A program made the position numbers and the translations under genes. A stretch of 64,000 nucleotides of DNA from Topomyia yanbarensis (lineage: Eukaryota; Arthropoda; Insecta; Diptera; Culicidae). The stretch lies in assembly GCF_030247195.1 (NCBI RefSeq), contig NC_080671.1, positions 28,327,543-28,391,542 of the forward strand. The letters run 5' to 3'. Of this stretch, positions 21,341-33,319 are shown piece after piece; the first letter of the stretch is position 1; every line of letters begins with the position of its first letter. The notes beneath the pieces were generated by a model that was given only the letters and a program-made list of their open reading frames with translations, made no database searches and was not told where the DNA came from.

Positions 21341-21849
21341 TATTAAAAAGAATGAAATCATTACAAGTAACTTTTGGGGAATTTGATCAAAGTTATTCAT
21401 GTTCTTTTGTCATGACTACGACTTACCTTTCAATATATAAGTCCCTTTTAAAAATTTAGGAAAAAATTATAGAGAAAGTTTTTGGGCGATAGTAACGTTC
21501 ATTGAACTGAACAGAATTACATTATATTTGCATCAATCAGTTGGAAAAATTATCACCAATTTTGTATTAAATTTCGAAGTATGCATTTCTTTGTGAGTAG
21601 CGCAAAAAATCCGATATTTGTTAGTTCTGGCTGAGCCGTCATAATGGTGCACCTAAGAGACCTAATCGAATATCGGGCAGTTATGTAGGTCTCTCAGGTA
21701 TGTGTATAGTTATGTAATTCTTATGCATGCTTTTTTGTGCTTTCATCTTTCGCTAGTCGAATGAGTAGCATATGGATGCACGGTCAGATGGTGCGATATA
21801 CAGAAAGCAATTTTCGATATACAGAAGGCAAGAATTTTTGTCGCCCATA
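21341..21849. other. Unassigned DNA before the second large foldback
   Basis: No gene is supported. A short direct repeat, CGATATACAGAA/GATATACAGAA, lies at about 21796-21830. Confidence 0.3.
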
Positions 21850-23477
21850 CAGGGTGTTTGGTTCAAGATTAAGAATCTATCGAAGGGTGATTGACTGTCA
21901 TATTTGGAGAAAAAAATCGTTCTGCGCATACTATCAAATATCAACCGTTACAGAGTTATTGAACTTTTTGTGTAAAAACCTTATTTATCTTAAAATACCT
22001 CTAACTCGAAAAGTATATCTCGTATTTTAAATCTTTTAGTTCCATTAGAAAGGTTGAGAACACCATTCAATAGACTTTTTCTATTGAATGGTGTTCTCAT
22101 ATCTTTAAGTTAATTAGTTTTGATTACCTTTTAGTTGTAAAGTAGTTCAAAGTTGGTGTTTTTAATGAGGTTTTTGTTAATATTCTCAAAATAATGAATT
22201 ATGATTATAGCAATATCTATTATCTAAAAGATGGGTTTGAGTACGATTTATAATTTGTTCTTCAACATGATATTCCTATCTCTTCTCGTTTCCTCGTAAT
22301 TTCGCTTCTAATTTTTTCCTGTAATCGACCTGCAAGTGCTTAAAAGACTTTAATCTAAAAAATATGCTTTATATCGTTATTACCAGGGCTTCATTGGAAA
22401 GATGAGAAAATTTTCTTTCGATGTATGTACAGATATCTTTTAGTTAAGCGACTAAATGACTTTTTGCTAGTAAATGATTTTAAACTAGTAAAATAACTCA
22501 AAATCAGCGTTTTTTGGAGTTTTGTAATTATTCTAATTATTATTCAACTAAATTTATCATCACTATTGTTCATTTGGGACCCCTTAATATTCTCTACAAC
22601 TTGTTATTTGACACTTTATCCATATCGCTTTTCATTTCGCTGCAATTTAATAGTTAACACAGCATGACCTCATCACAAATGTAGTGGATTCGAAATCGTT
22701 GTTTTTGCATATGAAACGAGGTGATAAAATGATTTTGCTTCGAAAATAAAAGAGTTAATTGAATTGAGCCAAAGAAAGAATTGTAGAACTTGCTGAGATG
22801 CATTAATTCCATGATAATAATGAAGCTGTTTATTATTTACTATTTTAAGAAAATAACGAAAATGCTAATAATATCACTAACTTTAAAATAATTAACTTCT
22901 AAAAGAATACTAAATTCACCTAACTGAAACTTTTTCCATGCAAAATTTTCCTGGCTTTCGAATAAAAATATGAAAAGGTACAATAAGTGCCATACTTTTT
23001 CAATAAGAGCTAGTATAAGTGAATATCCAAGTTCAATAACCCAAACACATGAAACAAGAAAAGATAAGTGTATCATGTCAAAGAACAAATTATGCAACTC
23101 TTCAAGACTAAAAATTTGAATCATTAAAATGGTGATGTTAACTATTAAGATTTTCGCAAAATGAATGAAAAATCGATCAAAATTGTTAAATTTTAAATAA
23201 ATTACTGTGAAAAGGTTACTTAACTTCGTTAGCTGAAACATTTGAGAACATTTGTCAATGGAAAGTTTTCTTATCTATCCAATGGATCTAAAAGATTTGG
23301 AATACAAAGTATATTTTTTGAGTTAGAGCTATTTTAAGACAACTAAGTTTTTAACACAAAAAAATCAATAACTTGGTAACGGTTGAGATTTGAAAGTATG
23401 TGTAGAACGATTTTTTTCTCCAAATATTACAGACAATCATCCCTCGAGAGGTTCTTAATCATGAACCAAGCACCCTG
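21850..23477. mobile_element. Foldback element with TA target duplication, 1.63 kb
   Basis: The element is flanked by TA on both sides (21848-21849 and 23478-23479). It starts CAGGGTGTTTGGTTCA; the right end, read inversely, is CAGGGTGCTTGGTTCA. The first 200 bp of each arm is well conserved (for example GAGAAAAAAATCGTTCT), and diverged similarity continues inward for 500 bp or more. The left arm contains two diverged direct copies of a unit of about 335 bp (near 22010-22330 and 22350-22660). It is non-coding. TA flanks point to an IS630/Tc1/mariner-type mobiliser, which is inference. Confidence 0.8.
22055..22099. repeat. Perfect 20-bp-stem hairpin inside the foldback
   Basis: TGAGAACACCATTCAATAGA at 22055-22074 is followed by a CTTTT loop and then its exact inverse at 22080-22099. 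The surrounding foldback arms are diverged, so this perfect match stands out. Confidence 0.9.
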
Positions 23478-23820
23478 TATATTGTTGTACATATTATTTT
23501 TGTTAATCAGCCTTATTTTGCTTTATAACGAATCACTGGAACGAATATGGTTTGCATTCTCAATAACGACATATCAAAATCAAATGGGTTTCAGATTCGT
23601 TTCAAATTACATACGTTAATATAACAATTATAACATTGTGTCGAAAATATTTTGCGTTGTAACAGTTCAAAATAACTTTAAAAGCTAGGAATATTTTCAA
23701 GTACCTTGACACGATATACCTATTAATGAAAGATGGTTGACAATACATGAGAAGCTTCTTTTGTTATAGCAGTCTGTTTATCAATTTAGAATAATCAAAA
23801 TTATCACTTTATCAATCATT

Positions 23821-23948
23821 TTTTGCGGTTGCGGTAAAACCCGCACCGCATCTGCGGGAAAAAGTGTCTCATCGCACCGCAGATTTTGCGGTGCGGGTGC
23901 GGCAAACACGGCGCGGTTGCGGTAATTACCGCAACCGCGACGGACCCT
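23821..23948. repeat. GC-rich palindromic patch, probable hAT-like end
   Basis: In an AT-rich setting these 128 bases consist of GCGGT/GCGGG words and their inverses. They include a perfect 28-bp palindrome at 23912-23939 centred on TAATTA, and a second hairpin pairing 23839-23858 with 23876-23899. The patch ends GACGGACCCTA, whose inverse TAGGGTCCGTC looks like a hAT terminal repeat. The opposite end was not found, so it is probably a truncated element. Confidence 0.6.
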
Positions 23949-26386
23949 ACCTAGTAGTGAATACTTTCAGATTGAAAAACTATATTATTGTGCTTTATGT
24001 CCTAACTTCTGTCCAAATGACATATGCTGAATATATATCGTCCCAAAATTTGCCTAACCTAAAAGAGCACCAGCGTCTGTCACGCTACGACCGACACACC
24101 AGCAACACCGGTTAGTCTTTCTTCTTTCGAAACCATATACCAATCTCACATCACTCACGACGACGCCAACTAGGATCGGTGAAACTACCAGTAGCTGCTG
24201 CCAGTTTTCAGTCAAAAAATCCGTTTCAATCATCCCGTGCTGAGCTCGCCAGAGTAGGTCCTACGACCTGTGTGTGTGTGTGTGTGTTTGGCAGCCGGCG
24301 GCACGCGGCTGCTTGCAACAACAAAAACCCTGTTGCGAATTTGCGATTAGAAACGGGAAAACGTGCAGTTAAACCGTCGAACCTTGCTTGATTGGCTTGT
24401 TCCGGTTTTTGTGTGATACGTCGATAGACCTTTCACGCGTGCAAAAGAAAGAAGGTCGTTTGCTTCGTGATTGATTTTTTTTCTCTTGACCATTTCGAAT
24501 TGTTTAAAAATCGGCTTGCTTGGATGTTGAAGCAAACCTTTCAGAACGAAAAATTTCATGTTTGGGGCTACTATATCTGATAAATAACACCTGAAAGTTG
24601 GAGATTCTCCACGCTGCAAAATTTCACAAACTTGTCACTCCAACCGCACTACCGGACATTACATTGCTTTTAACGTCTCCGATTGACTTACGGCTAACAA
24701 AGCACTGTCACCCTTCATCAGCGCATTAGCGAAAGGGACGAGCTCCGACGAGGTGTACCATAACTGATAACAAAACCCAACCTAGGCAACTGCCATGGAG
24801 ACACGCTTGGCGCTTGGGTTCTTCTGCGGGCAAAGCCCACAAACCAATACCGACAGCTGAGGCACTTAGTTCGAAGCGATAATGATTGGTACAGTTATTG
24901 CAGTTCGTGTTCCTGTGTTAACAATTTGAAAATTTCTGGTACTTTTTGCCTCTCACATTTTCTGTCATGTACGACATGCTTCGAAGTTGAGCATATCACG
25001 TTCATACCTCTCATACCACTACCGCACACACACCTGATGCAGTTCGGATGAATGCCACCGCCGACGGACCAGGATGACGGTGACGACGACGACTAGTAGA
25101 CTAACATACTAACAGACGTTATCAACTTCCAGCAACCAACCAGCAAAACCGGTAGTGGGGGAGTTCATATGCGGGATCCGTTGGGATTTGGTCGAAAATT
25201 TCCGAGATGACACGGGAAACCTGAAGAGACAAGTTCGTCCATGTGCAATAGATTTCATATTTGTTTCGGGATGGCCTGGCTGGAGGTGTACGGAACCGGG
25301 CGGGGGTCAGTAGATGAGTTCAAAAAAAGAGCACGTTGTACACGTTTGGGACTCCGATAGTAATTGGTCTCCGGAGTGATTTACAACGTTTTCCTACGAA
25401 AGTTGATGCGGCGGCCAGAAGCGATGCCATCTCGGATAAATGTATATGTGATGTGCTGATGTGCCACACGATGTGCTGGATGTTTGTTACGGTGCGGTAA
25501 GAGGAGGAGTACCTACCGAAAGGAGGGGGGCACTGCCATTAATTCGAGGTTTCTGTACTTGCTTTTAGCAGGTTTTTTTTTCGTTGGTCTTTGGCCCCGG
25601 CGTGGTCTCTGGTGGATTTTGCGAGTCACAACTCTGCGCTATCAGTCACACAGTAGTAGGCATGGGATGTACGAATCCGTGCGGCCTACTGATGCTGCCT
25701 AGCCCCGAAGGAAGGTTCGCGGGATCGGGGAAAAGGAGAAACCGAACGTGCCGGTGTATTTACGGTACAGTCAATTTCGGTATTATTATTTTTAATGATT
25801 TCGGTGTTTTTTTTCTGCTCGGTCTACCGATGCTTTCAGGCCGGCTAATTAGTATATGGAAAACGGACTTGGGCTGGAGTTGAGTTGTAGTTGAAAAAGA
25901 AAGTAATTAAAATACGTTGGCGTCACGCAGTGTGTTAATTATTATTGAATTATTAAATGGCAATAAAGGACCTCGGTAGGCCCCGCGTGCTCCGTTTATT
26001 GGGTTATAATTTGTGTGACGGGGAAGAGATTCATTCCGTAAGCTGTAAAGTTGTTTCTTTGTTTTGACTTTTGATAACACTGGCTGAGTGAGTGGTGCCA
26101 TTTTAATCGCTTGATTTACCATGATTCGAAAAATTCGTGACGGGTTAGCTGCTATAATTAGTTTATACAATCAACAAGTAATTTGATGTTTGGTTTAGCA
26201 ATTTGTAAATATAAGTTTATGATCATTTGCTACCTGGAATCGTCAGAGATCTAGTCATCCTAGATTTTTTCTGTTTACATGGATGAGATTCAGGGGTGAC
26301 ATTACACATCTCGAAACGAAAGGTTCATTGTATACAAGTTTGTATGAAAAGGTCGGTTCGAATTGGTTGCATAATGTGGCACCAGA
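23949..26386. other. Repeat-poor, GC-richer DNA with short low-complexity runs
   Basis: No convincing coding region. A (TG)n run lies at 24269-24287. From 24100 to 25900 the composition is closer to that around ephrin than to the transposon blocks, so the region may hold regulatory DNA or untranslated exons; nothing in it proves that. Short open frames near 25484-25883 carry no recognised domain. Confidence 0.35.
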
Positions 26387-26390
26387 TTAA

Positions 26391-26908
26391 CCCATTCATG
26401 CCCATGTTGTTTGTGGACAACAACGTTTTTAAACAGCTATAACTTCTGATTGAGGCAAGATTTGCTCACAAAAACAAGCAAATTTAATAAATGTGACTAT
26501 TGCCTTTCATTTGAGTACAAGGAGTTACAAGGATCAGCTCTAGAATAGAAGTTATTGCAGTTAGTCTGATTTGGATTCCAATGCAGCAGTGCTGCCAGGG
26601 ACAATTTAAGTCGACGACGAAAAATAAATTTCTTATATATCTTCGTTATGTTTCAATATTATTGAAAACTGATAAAATATCAATTTAGAGTGCCTTTGGC
26701 TACGTTTTCCACGCAAGTGGAGTATTTTAAATATTCTAGGAGAATTGTATTGAGCATTGGAAGGTAAAAACTGAGCAGCTTCTAGCACTGCGAGGGAAGC
26801 TCTTATCTTTATGAAAAATGGTTTTTCGTGTTCCTTGGCCCCACCGTTTTCAGGGAAAAATAGTTTTGAAATCCTACATGGACTAGAAAAAAGTTGGGCA
26901 TGAAAGGG
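26391..26908 (+). mobile_element. TTAA-type MITE, complete copy
   Basis: The left end is TTAA (26387-26390) then CCCATTCATGCCCA. The right end is TGGGCATGAAAGGG then CTAA (26909-26912), so the inverted ends match at 13 of 14 positions and the duplication is TTAA with one change. The element is 518 bp and has no transposase. TTAA targeting with CCC ends is characteristic of piggyBac-type transposons, so a piggyBac-mobilised MITE is the best guess. Related copies lie at 202-676 and 13631-14465. Confidence 0.8.
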
Positions 26909-26947
26909 CTAATAGCAATACACAAGTATCACGGGAGGAGGATATTT

Positions 26948-27201
26948 CTTGAGCGTTTTTTCAAAAAGACATATCTGCAATGAGTTACTCTCTTTGTTTA
27001 CTTTCTCTTTCGATTTTTACGGCGGCACTGTAACACTTTTTACTTATTTTACAGTACAGATCAAAAGACGGTTGTTTTAACTAGCATATTATGCAAAGAC
27101 TTGAGGGATAAATGTTAAAGCGACCGAATTATTAACAGAAGAGAAAGTATACAAAGAGAGTAACTCATTGCAGATATATCTTTTTGAAAAAAACGCTCAA
27201 G
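26948..27201. mobile_element. Small foldback MITE, 254 bp
   Basis: Inverted arms of about 65 bp begin CTTGAGCGTTTTTTCAAAAA on the left and end with the inverse on the right; both contain GCAATGAGTTACTCTCTTTG or its inverse. ATTT occurs on both sides (26944-26947 and 27202-27205) and may be a 4-bp target duplication. It is non-coding. Confidence 0.75.
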
Positions 27202-27205
27202 ATTT

Positions 27206-29760
27206 GTTAGTAAGTATAGGGGTTCGATAAAAGATATTCTGAAAAACGGGTGCGATTTAAGATATTTGAAGTCTCTTGGAGCTCTTTCACCAGGAGGCTT
27301 AGTGCCTGCTCGAATTTACCACAGAGAAATATTGAAACGATGAGAAGTCTAGACAAAATTCTTATTTACGTTTCGACAATCATACAATTGTCATAAGAGA
27401 CCGCCCGTGGTTGTTGTTCCGTTATTGACCAGAACCAAGTGATACTGCAAAATGTTCATTGGAACAACATGATGAGCCATATTGATCAATATCGACGCCG
27501 GCTACGTCCGAATGCAGATCTTCTGGTAAAAGAAGAAATGTTAGTCCGATGTGAGTGAGAGTTGCTAGCAGCTGTGCCAATAGCGTTATCATGTATCAAT
27601 TGCTCTGGGCAGCCAGCTGCCGAAAATTTGTGGAATTTGTCATTTGTTGTATTAATACGATTGGCCAAATAAGGAATTTTAACTCCGGATAGCCGACCGT
27701 GAGGTGCATTGTTTATATTTTAATAAATCGGAAACGTTCACTTTTCTATCATGAGACGAATTTTTCGTGGTTTTTTTCGTGTCGGTGCTGATTTTATCCG
27801 GCGATCGTTTCAATAAAATGCGGAATCTTATACAAAAGGTATTTGTGTGCGTCTTATTTTTTTCTTTTGTCAGGTACTATTCTTGTAGATAGTTGGAATT
27901 GCAGATGTGTATGATTGATAGCAATACGTTCGAAACAATTTTCTCAGTAATTTTTTTTAGTAAGTAGCCGAATTGCCCTAAACCAAAATTTTAAATTTAC
28001 TTTCAACAATTAATTTCTTTACATCGTTCCTAAGTAACAAGCGAATAATTGTCTTAAACTAATTTCTGCCGAAAGGCACAATACCTAACTTAAATAATGT
28101 TGGATTTATTGATTCGAATTTATCTTGTCAACTTTTGTGCTTCTTTCCGAATCACCCAGGGTTAGCCAACCGTTTTTAACCCTTAACACAAACCATGCGT
28201 CAGTTTGGTTTTATTGGCCAATTTTGGAAGAAGATTCTGTATTTCCTGCGGAGTGCGCGTAAACGTCTCAGTTGACGGGTCCGCCCAACCCTATTTAGGC
28301 TCTTCGATAACGGCTATTATATGAAAGTTATCTGATAAACATATTCAGTCTACTGTAAATCTAGTTGTATCCACTGGTAATGCCTTGTACGGATGGTGGC
28401 TTCCTATTACATACATACATATAACTGGTGCCAGTTTCGGTGCTCGTTTCGCCACTTTGAAACGCTAAATACAACTTCACGTAAACAATATAATAATAAA
28501 GATGGCCCATTAATAACGAAATACTCGTATTTGAACGAATTGAAGACTCGAGCGTCCCAATTTTAACCCCACCCCTTCGAGCTATTGCGTTAAACAAAGA
28601 TGGCATACGCATCTCTATCCAGCAGCTTCAAATAGGTACGGTGTCGTAACAAACGTCCTGTTATTTACAATTACATAAATACTACCAGGAGCATAGTTTT
28701 CACACGTTAAATCAACATTGAGATTATTTTAAGTCAGCTGATGCCAAAATTTTCTGACAGATGGTCGAACATTGCTACTTCAGAAATCTATTACTATCGT
28801 ATTATTTGGTCCATACAAAGAGGTAAAATATGGAGACAATTGTTTGTAGTCTGTTTTGTTCTGTTAGCATTTTTAATGCTAATAAAAATTCTATGTACTA
28901 GAAATATTGTAGAAATCTTGAGACGGATAACATAATGTGCATTTGCAATGCCACAGAAAATCAGAATGTAATTAGCGTTGAGTGTATCACATCTCAGCTT
29001 TTTACTACAAACAAAATGTCACACGCAATGGATAAATGAAAGGATTTCGTAGGATAGACCATTCTTTGATGGTGCAAAAAAATCGCTGTTGTTAAATATT
29101 AGTGAAGTGATTTGCCTCTAGCTCGATATGAACGACACCAACATCTCTCAATTTAATGCATTTCTCTACAGACTGAGCTAACTGAAATAAAAAGTGCATG
29201 TATCGAAGATTCGTTCGACTCACATTGCGTAATCTTGTATCTTGGTTATGATATAGACACAATAACTTCCGGAAACGAATGAACTCCAGAAGAAAAATTG
29301 TTCACTGATCTGTATATCGTCGTATTTGTGCCGATTTCTCGGCATTTGTTTCGTTCATTTCGTTTGGGGTTAATCTTATGTTCATAAATGAATGCAGTAC
29401 AACGTTTCTGATGTGATGAAACTGGACCCAGTTGACTTTCAAAGCGATGATTTTTTTTTTTTCAACAGTCCGCTTCGCTATCAGATTGCTCATTTCTTAC
29501 AACGCTTGAAATGAATCGATATTGTATCGATTATAGGCGTGTGAATAAAGAGTGTTCCACATCAAATTGCATTACGGAAAAACGCTGCAGAAAAATACCT
29601 TTTGGAACGATCCATTTCAAACTTTCATACAATAAAATATTACCCATTAGTAAGATTTTGGCATATCTATTTCATTCAACTTCAATAATAACCGTACGCT
29701 CGCACCTTACGCTTAACTCCACTCATTAGGTTCTGTACAACATCTGGATTCTGTACGTAA
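27206..29760. other. Unassigned AT-rich DNA
   Basis: No gene, RNA gene or repeat boundary could be supported over these 2.5 kb. The short open frames present have no recognisable domain. Confidence 0.3.
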
Positions 29761-29769
29761 ACCTACTTT

Positions 29770-30690
29770 TTCTTCATGTCTTCCTCAGATTTGTCCACAT
29801 TGGGATGTCTCGGTAGTGCCTGCTTTATAATTGCCCAGCATTTTTTAATTGGTTTTAGTTTCGGTGCTTTAGGGGCCTTCATATCCTTGAGTACAAAAGT
29901 GATCGTGTTGGCTTAGCACCACTCCCGGACAACATTTTAAAAGTGCCACGAAGCTAGATCCAGCCAGAAGATCGTAGGGCCCCCGAATTATTTCAACAGA
30001 GAAAGCAGATACTCATTGCGGCAAATCTCTCTCATTAGTCCCGGTAGTCACGAACGGCACACTCCGTTTGCCACATGAGCAGATTGCTTGCCAAATCATG
30101 TATTTTTTGGTATACTTTGAAAGTTTCTACTTCCTTACTTCCTCCGGCATATCTAGCTTGTGTTGAACGGTGAAGAACAGTAGCTCCGGAAGCTGCCGGA
30201 AGTCCTCCATGACGTATGTGTTTCATCACCCAGGATGAGACAATGAGGGCTTCGTCTGCGTCTGGGTTTACAGTTTCCGGACCCGTGACTTTCTCACCGT
30301 ATTTTGTCGTTCATAACAATTTGGACCCTTCCATATATTGTATGTATGCAGTCTTTCCCGGTTGGTGGCTCTCTGAACGAAAGACTTGGAATGATTTAAC
30401 TTTTTGGAAGCATTGGAATTCCGCTTAAACGCTTTCACTACACGCTTGTGATCCTGATCACTAGTTGAACAACAATTCTGACCATTCTCCTTCCGTTCGA
30501 TGCTCAGAGTTTAGTAGTAGTGACGTTTAATCACACGACTCACCATTGACTGCAGGATTCCGAGTTGTTTTCCGATGTTCCGATAAGAGAGTTGAAGATT
30601 TTCCAGATGCTTGGGCAAGATTAATTCGCGACGTTGCTTTTCGGATGACGTAATTTTTTCCAGTTTTCGAAAAACTGTCAGCGATAAAAA
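29770..30690 (-). pseudogene. Tc1/mariner-type transposase pseudogene
   Basis: Read from 30690 down, the minus strand gives a nearly full-length but broken cut-and-paste transposase. An N-terminal helix-turn-helix region reads LQLSYRNIGKQLGILQSMVS. A linker with NREGLHTYNIWKGPN and RQNTVRKSRVRKL follows. The catalytic part has DFRQLPEL, LDMPEEVRK, KLSKYTKKYMIWQAICSCG and KRSVPFVTTGT, then GPYDLLAGS at the second catalytic motif, where the Asp is lost. Several stops and frameshifts make it inactive. The WQAICSCGKRS block is characteristic of mosquito Tc1/mariner elements of the ITmD37E kind; the subfamily call is from memory and needs checking. No inverted ends were found. Confidence 0.8.
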
Positions 30691-31119
30691 ATCAGTGTAA
30701 ACAATAGACTCTAAACTATTTCTGTCACAATTTTCAAAGGAAATTACCCATTGGGTTATTTTCTACAGGGTTTTCTCCGTGGTGAAATTTGATTTTTGAC
30801 ACCCTTTACCATTGTGGCATTTATTATTCTTGCTGCTATGTGCACCTTAAACATTTATGACAACTTTCCGACATATCTATATGACATTTTTACCACTCGC
30901 AAAGGGAAAGATCAAAATTACTCGAATCCTTAAATATGATCGATGCAAATCATTTCAACGCCAATACAAAAAAAATCAAGCGGTTTTTAATGTGGTTTTA
31001 AATTTAACAAAACAATAAATTATTCCATTTCACCAGAATAAAAATGTTCAGCTTGTGTTCAGGAAACGTTAATTGTGACTTCCTAATAAAATGCTGATAT
31101 CTTGATTCTCATTTTAATT

Positions 31120-31510
31120 TTAGAGTATTTTCTCGATGCAGGGAATATTGATTAGGCCCCGCTTTTCAGGATAGCCAATTCTGATAGAACTCAGCTTTAG
31201 ATTTCGAAGAAATCCGCCAAAAGATTCCGATGAAATGCTTCTCGGAAATACTCATTGCTTAAAAGGATGGAAAGCTTTTCATTTTTAGTATTATCTTGAT
31301 CAGCATACTAACGGAATTCTGATCGGAATTGCCAATGATTCTTTTTCGGGATTTTCATTCAACCCTTTCAGAATTTTGATGAAATCTCCTGTGTACTAAT
31401 CGAATCCTGTTTAGGATTCAATTTAGATCGTGCTTAGGATGGATTCCGGCAAATAAATCAGACGAAATTCTTTTTGAAGACTCTGCCAATGCCTGATTAG
31501 AATTCTAAGG
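31120..31510. repeat. Degenerate GAATTCTGATG-type tandem repeat, locus 1
   Basis: Loosely periodic words such as AGAATTTTGATGAAAT, GGAATTCTGATCGGAAT and GATTCCGATGAAAT recur every 25-35 bases. Related arrays lie at 34260-34640 and 59745-59990. It looks like an old, decayed minisatellite. Confidence 0.5.
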
Positions 31511-32560
31511 GAATTGCGTGATATGCGTGATTGATATCTTGATATCCGACGATCTTAGGTGCGATAATATTTGATATCCAATACGGCTCAACGACATATC
31601 GTGTCATCATTCTTGTGCGATATCCAGGATATCTTGAACGAAATCAAGTCAAGTTATTAATAGATGCGACTGGCAACTCGTACGGTATTGCGGTATTGAA
31701 CGCACTCATTGATTGAAATGACGTTTTCAAAATTCAAAGGGTCTCGGCATGCCTTGACCAACACGCATTCGAAAAACTGTCTAAAATTGAGATCTTTTGG
31801 CTCAATCCGGTGGTATCGTGGAATAAGGTAAAATTAGGTGAACCGTGTTAAATGCAGTTTCCCTTTAACCACGGCAAAAAAATGACAACTCATTGATAGA
31901 TTCTTCAAACTCAATTTTAAGTTAAATATTTTTAAATTATAGTTGAATTTACCTAATTTTGAGTATACCTCAAAGAACTTAAAAGTACCATATTCCACGG
32001 AAGAGCTCGACTGAGTCGAATCTCTCGTTTTGTTTTTGATAACGCGAAAGCGACGCAAAACTCAAAGTACCTAAATTTAAATTAAAAGTACTTATTCTTT
32101 GGGTTGTTTTATTTTTCTCTGTAATTTTCACGAGCAATGACCAGGGATGCCAGATTTATTTGGAACAGCTAGAGTTTTTTCAGCTTCCAGACAAAAAAAA
32201 ACAAATGTTTTATTCTCCCAAATTTTCAAATTATAGGTGTTCTTACACACAAATTATTTTGTCACTAAAACTACAGAGTACATTTTGGAAATTTGAATAA
32301 TATTTTGAAAAATTCAACAAAATACGCGATTGATGCAAGACTAAAATGTATGTCAAATTTATAAGGCTTTGAGGTTGCTGTCAAGTGGCAGATTTTGATA
32401 GACTTTTTCAGATGAACTGCCAGATTCCATCAGACTATGACAAGAATGAATAAAATCTGAAAAGCTTATTGTTCGTATGAGTTCGAAGTGGTAATATTGA
32501 AAACAACTCCGATTCCGAATAAAAGAGAAAAGAAATTTCTCTTGAAAAACCGTTTCACAT
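31511..32560. other. Unassigned AT-rich DNA with GATATC words
   Basis: GATATC or near-copies cluster at 31526-31640. No gene is supported in the rest. Confidence 0.3.
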
Positions 32561-33310
32561 ATAGTTGTTTCAGTGGTTGATTGACCCAGACATAATGGAC
32601 TGCAAAACAGTATCTTTGTCGCTAACGGAACGTCCGAGTCCATTTTAAGGGGAATGCCAAACCAGGAATAGCTTCCTGTAGCATGCGGGATACCACTCAT
32701 AATCAGCACTGATTCAAGTGTCCAATACATCGTTTAAGGTAGCTCAGATATCAATTTAAGATGCTCTGAATTGTTGAAAAGCTGTAGTAGCAAGAAAATG
32801 GACCAACATTTGCTCGATGTGGAAGGAGGAGGTGTTAGATATTACTCTTTGTTTCTACAGTATTACGTACGAGTTGGCGAACTGACTCGTGTTTAACCTT
32901 CGTTATCTGATCAAAAAAACATCTACTTTGATCATTCAAACGTTTCGCTAGATAGCACACAAAAATATTAATCAGCAGCGGGTTGTGTACCGGTTTAGAG
33001 AGTCGCTCGTCGAACTTAATTCAAAGAAATCAGTGTTTTAATTCTTTTTATTGTTTGTGGATTCTGTTCAATCTGAAATCATAAACAATGGCCGATGGGT
33101 TAAGAAGATATGTTTTCGGATTGGTTGGATGGCTTTATATGCTCTAGATTCTCAATAAAGCCTGTCTCCCGTGTTCTGTTTAGCGGACCGCGCTAGTTTG
33201 CTCCTTTGTCCGAAGGACCATTTGTTTGCCCTGCGTAAAATCCTGGATAAATTTCGGAAATACAACTGGCAGGCTCACCATGCGGTGGCGTAAGATTCAG
33301 TGAAAATAAA
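32560..33310 (+). pseudogene. Chimeric RTE-like fragment, copy A
   Basis: This is the first of three related decayed copies (A, B at 33320-33970, C at 37085-37900). It shares with B the block ATAGCTTCCTGTAGCATG/ATTGCTTCCTGTAGCAAG and CCACTCATAATCAGCA. With C it shares TGAATTGTTGAAAAGCTG/TGAATTGCTGAAGTACTG, which corresponds to the PELLK box of RTE-type RTs. RT words (a KVLSRVLF-like stretch and a CPIYKKGH equivalent) are badly degraded in this copy. A non-RT insert of about 280 bp sits between RT pieces at the same place as in the other copies. No protein is expected. Confidence 0.6.
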
Positions 33311-33319
33311 CGGCAGATA

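Noticed and set aside
22840..23241. 133-codon minus-strand frame rich in Phe, Ile and Leu
   Set aside because: It lies inside an AT-rich foldback arm. Its hydrophobic residues reflect composition, and the matching segment in the other arm has stops.
24269..24287. TG dinucleotide run as a possible regulatory element
   Set aside because: Short simple repeats of this kind are common and give no specific function.
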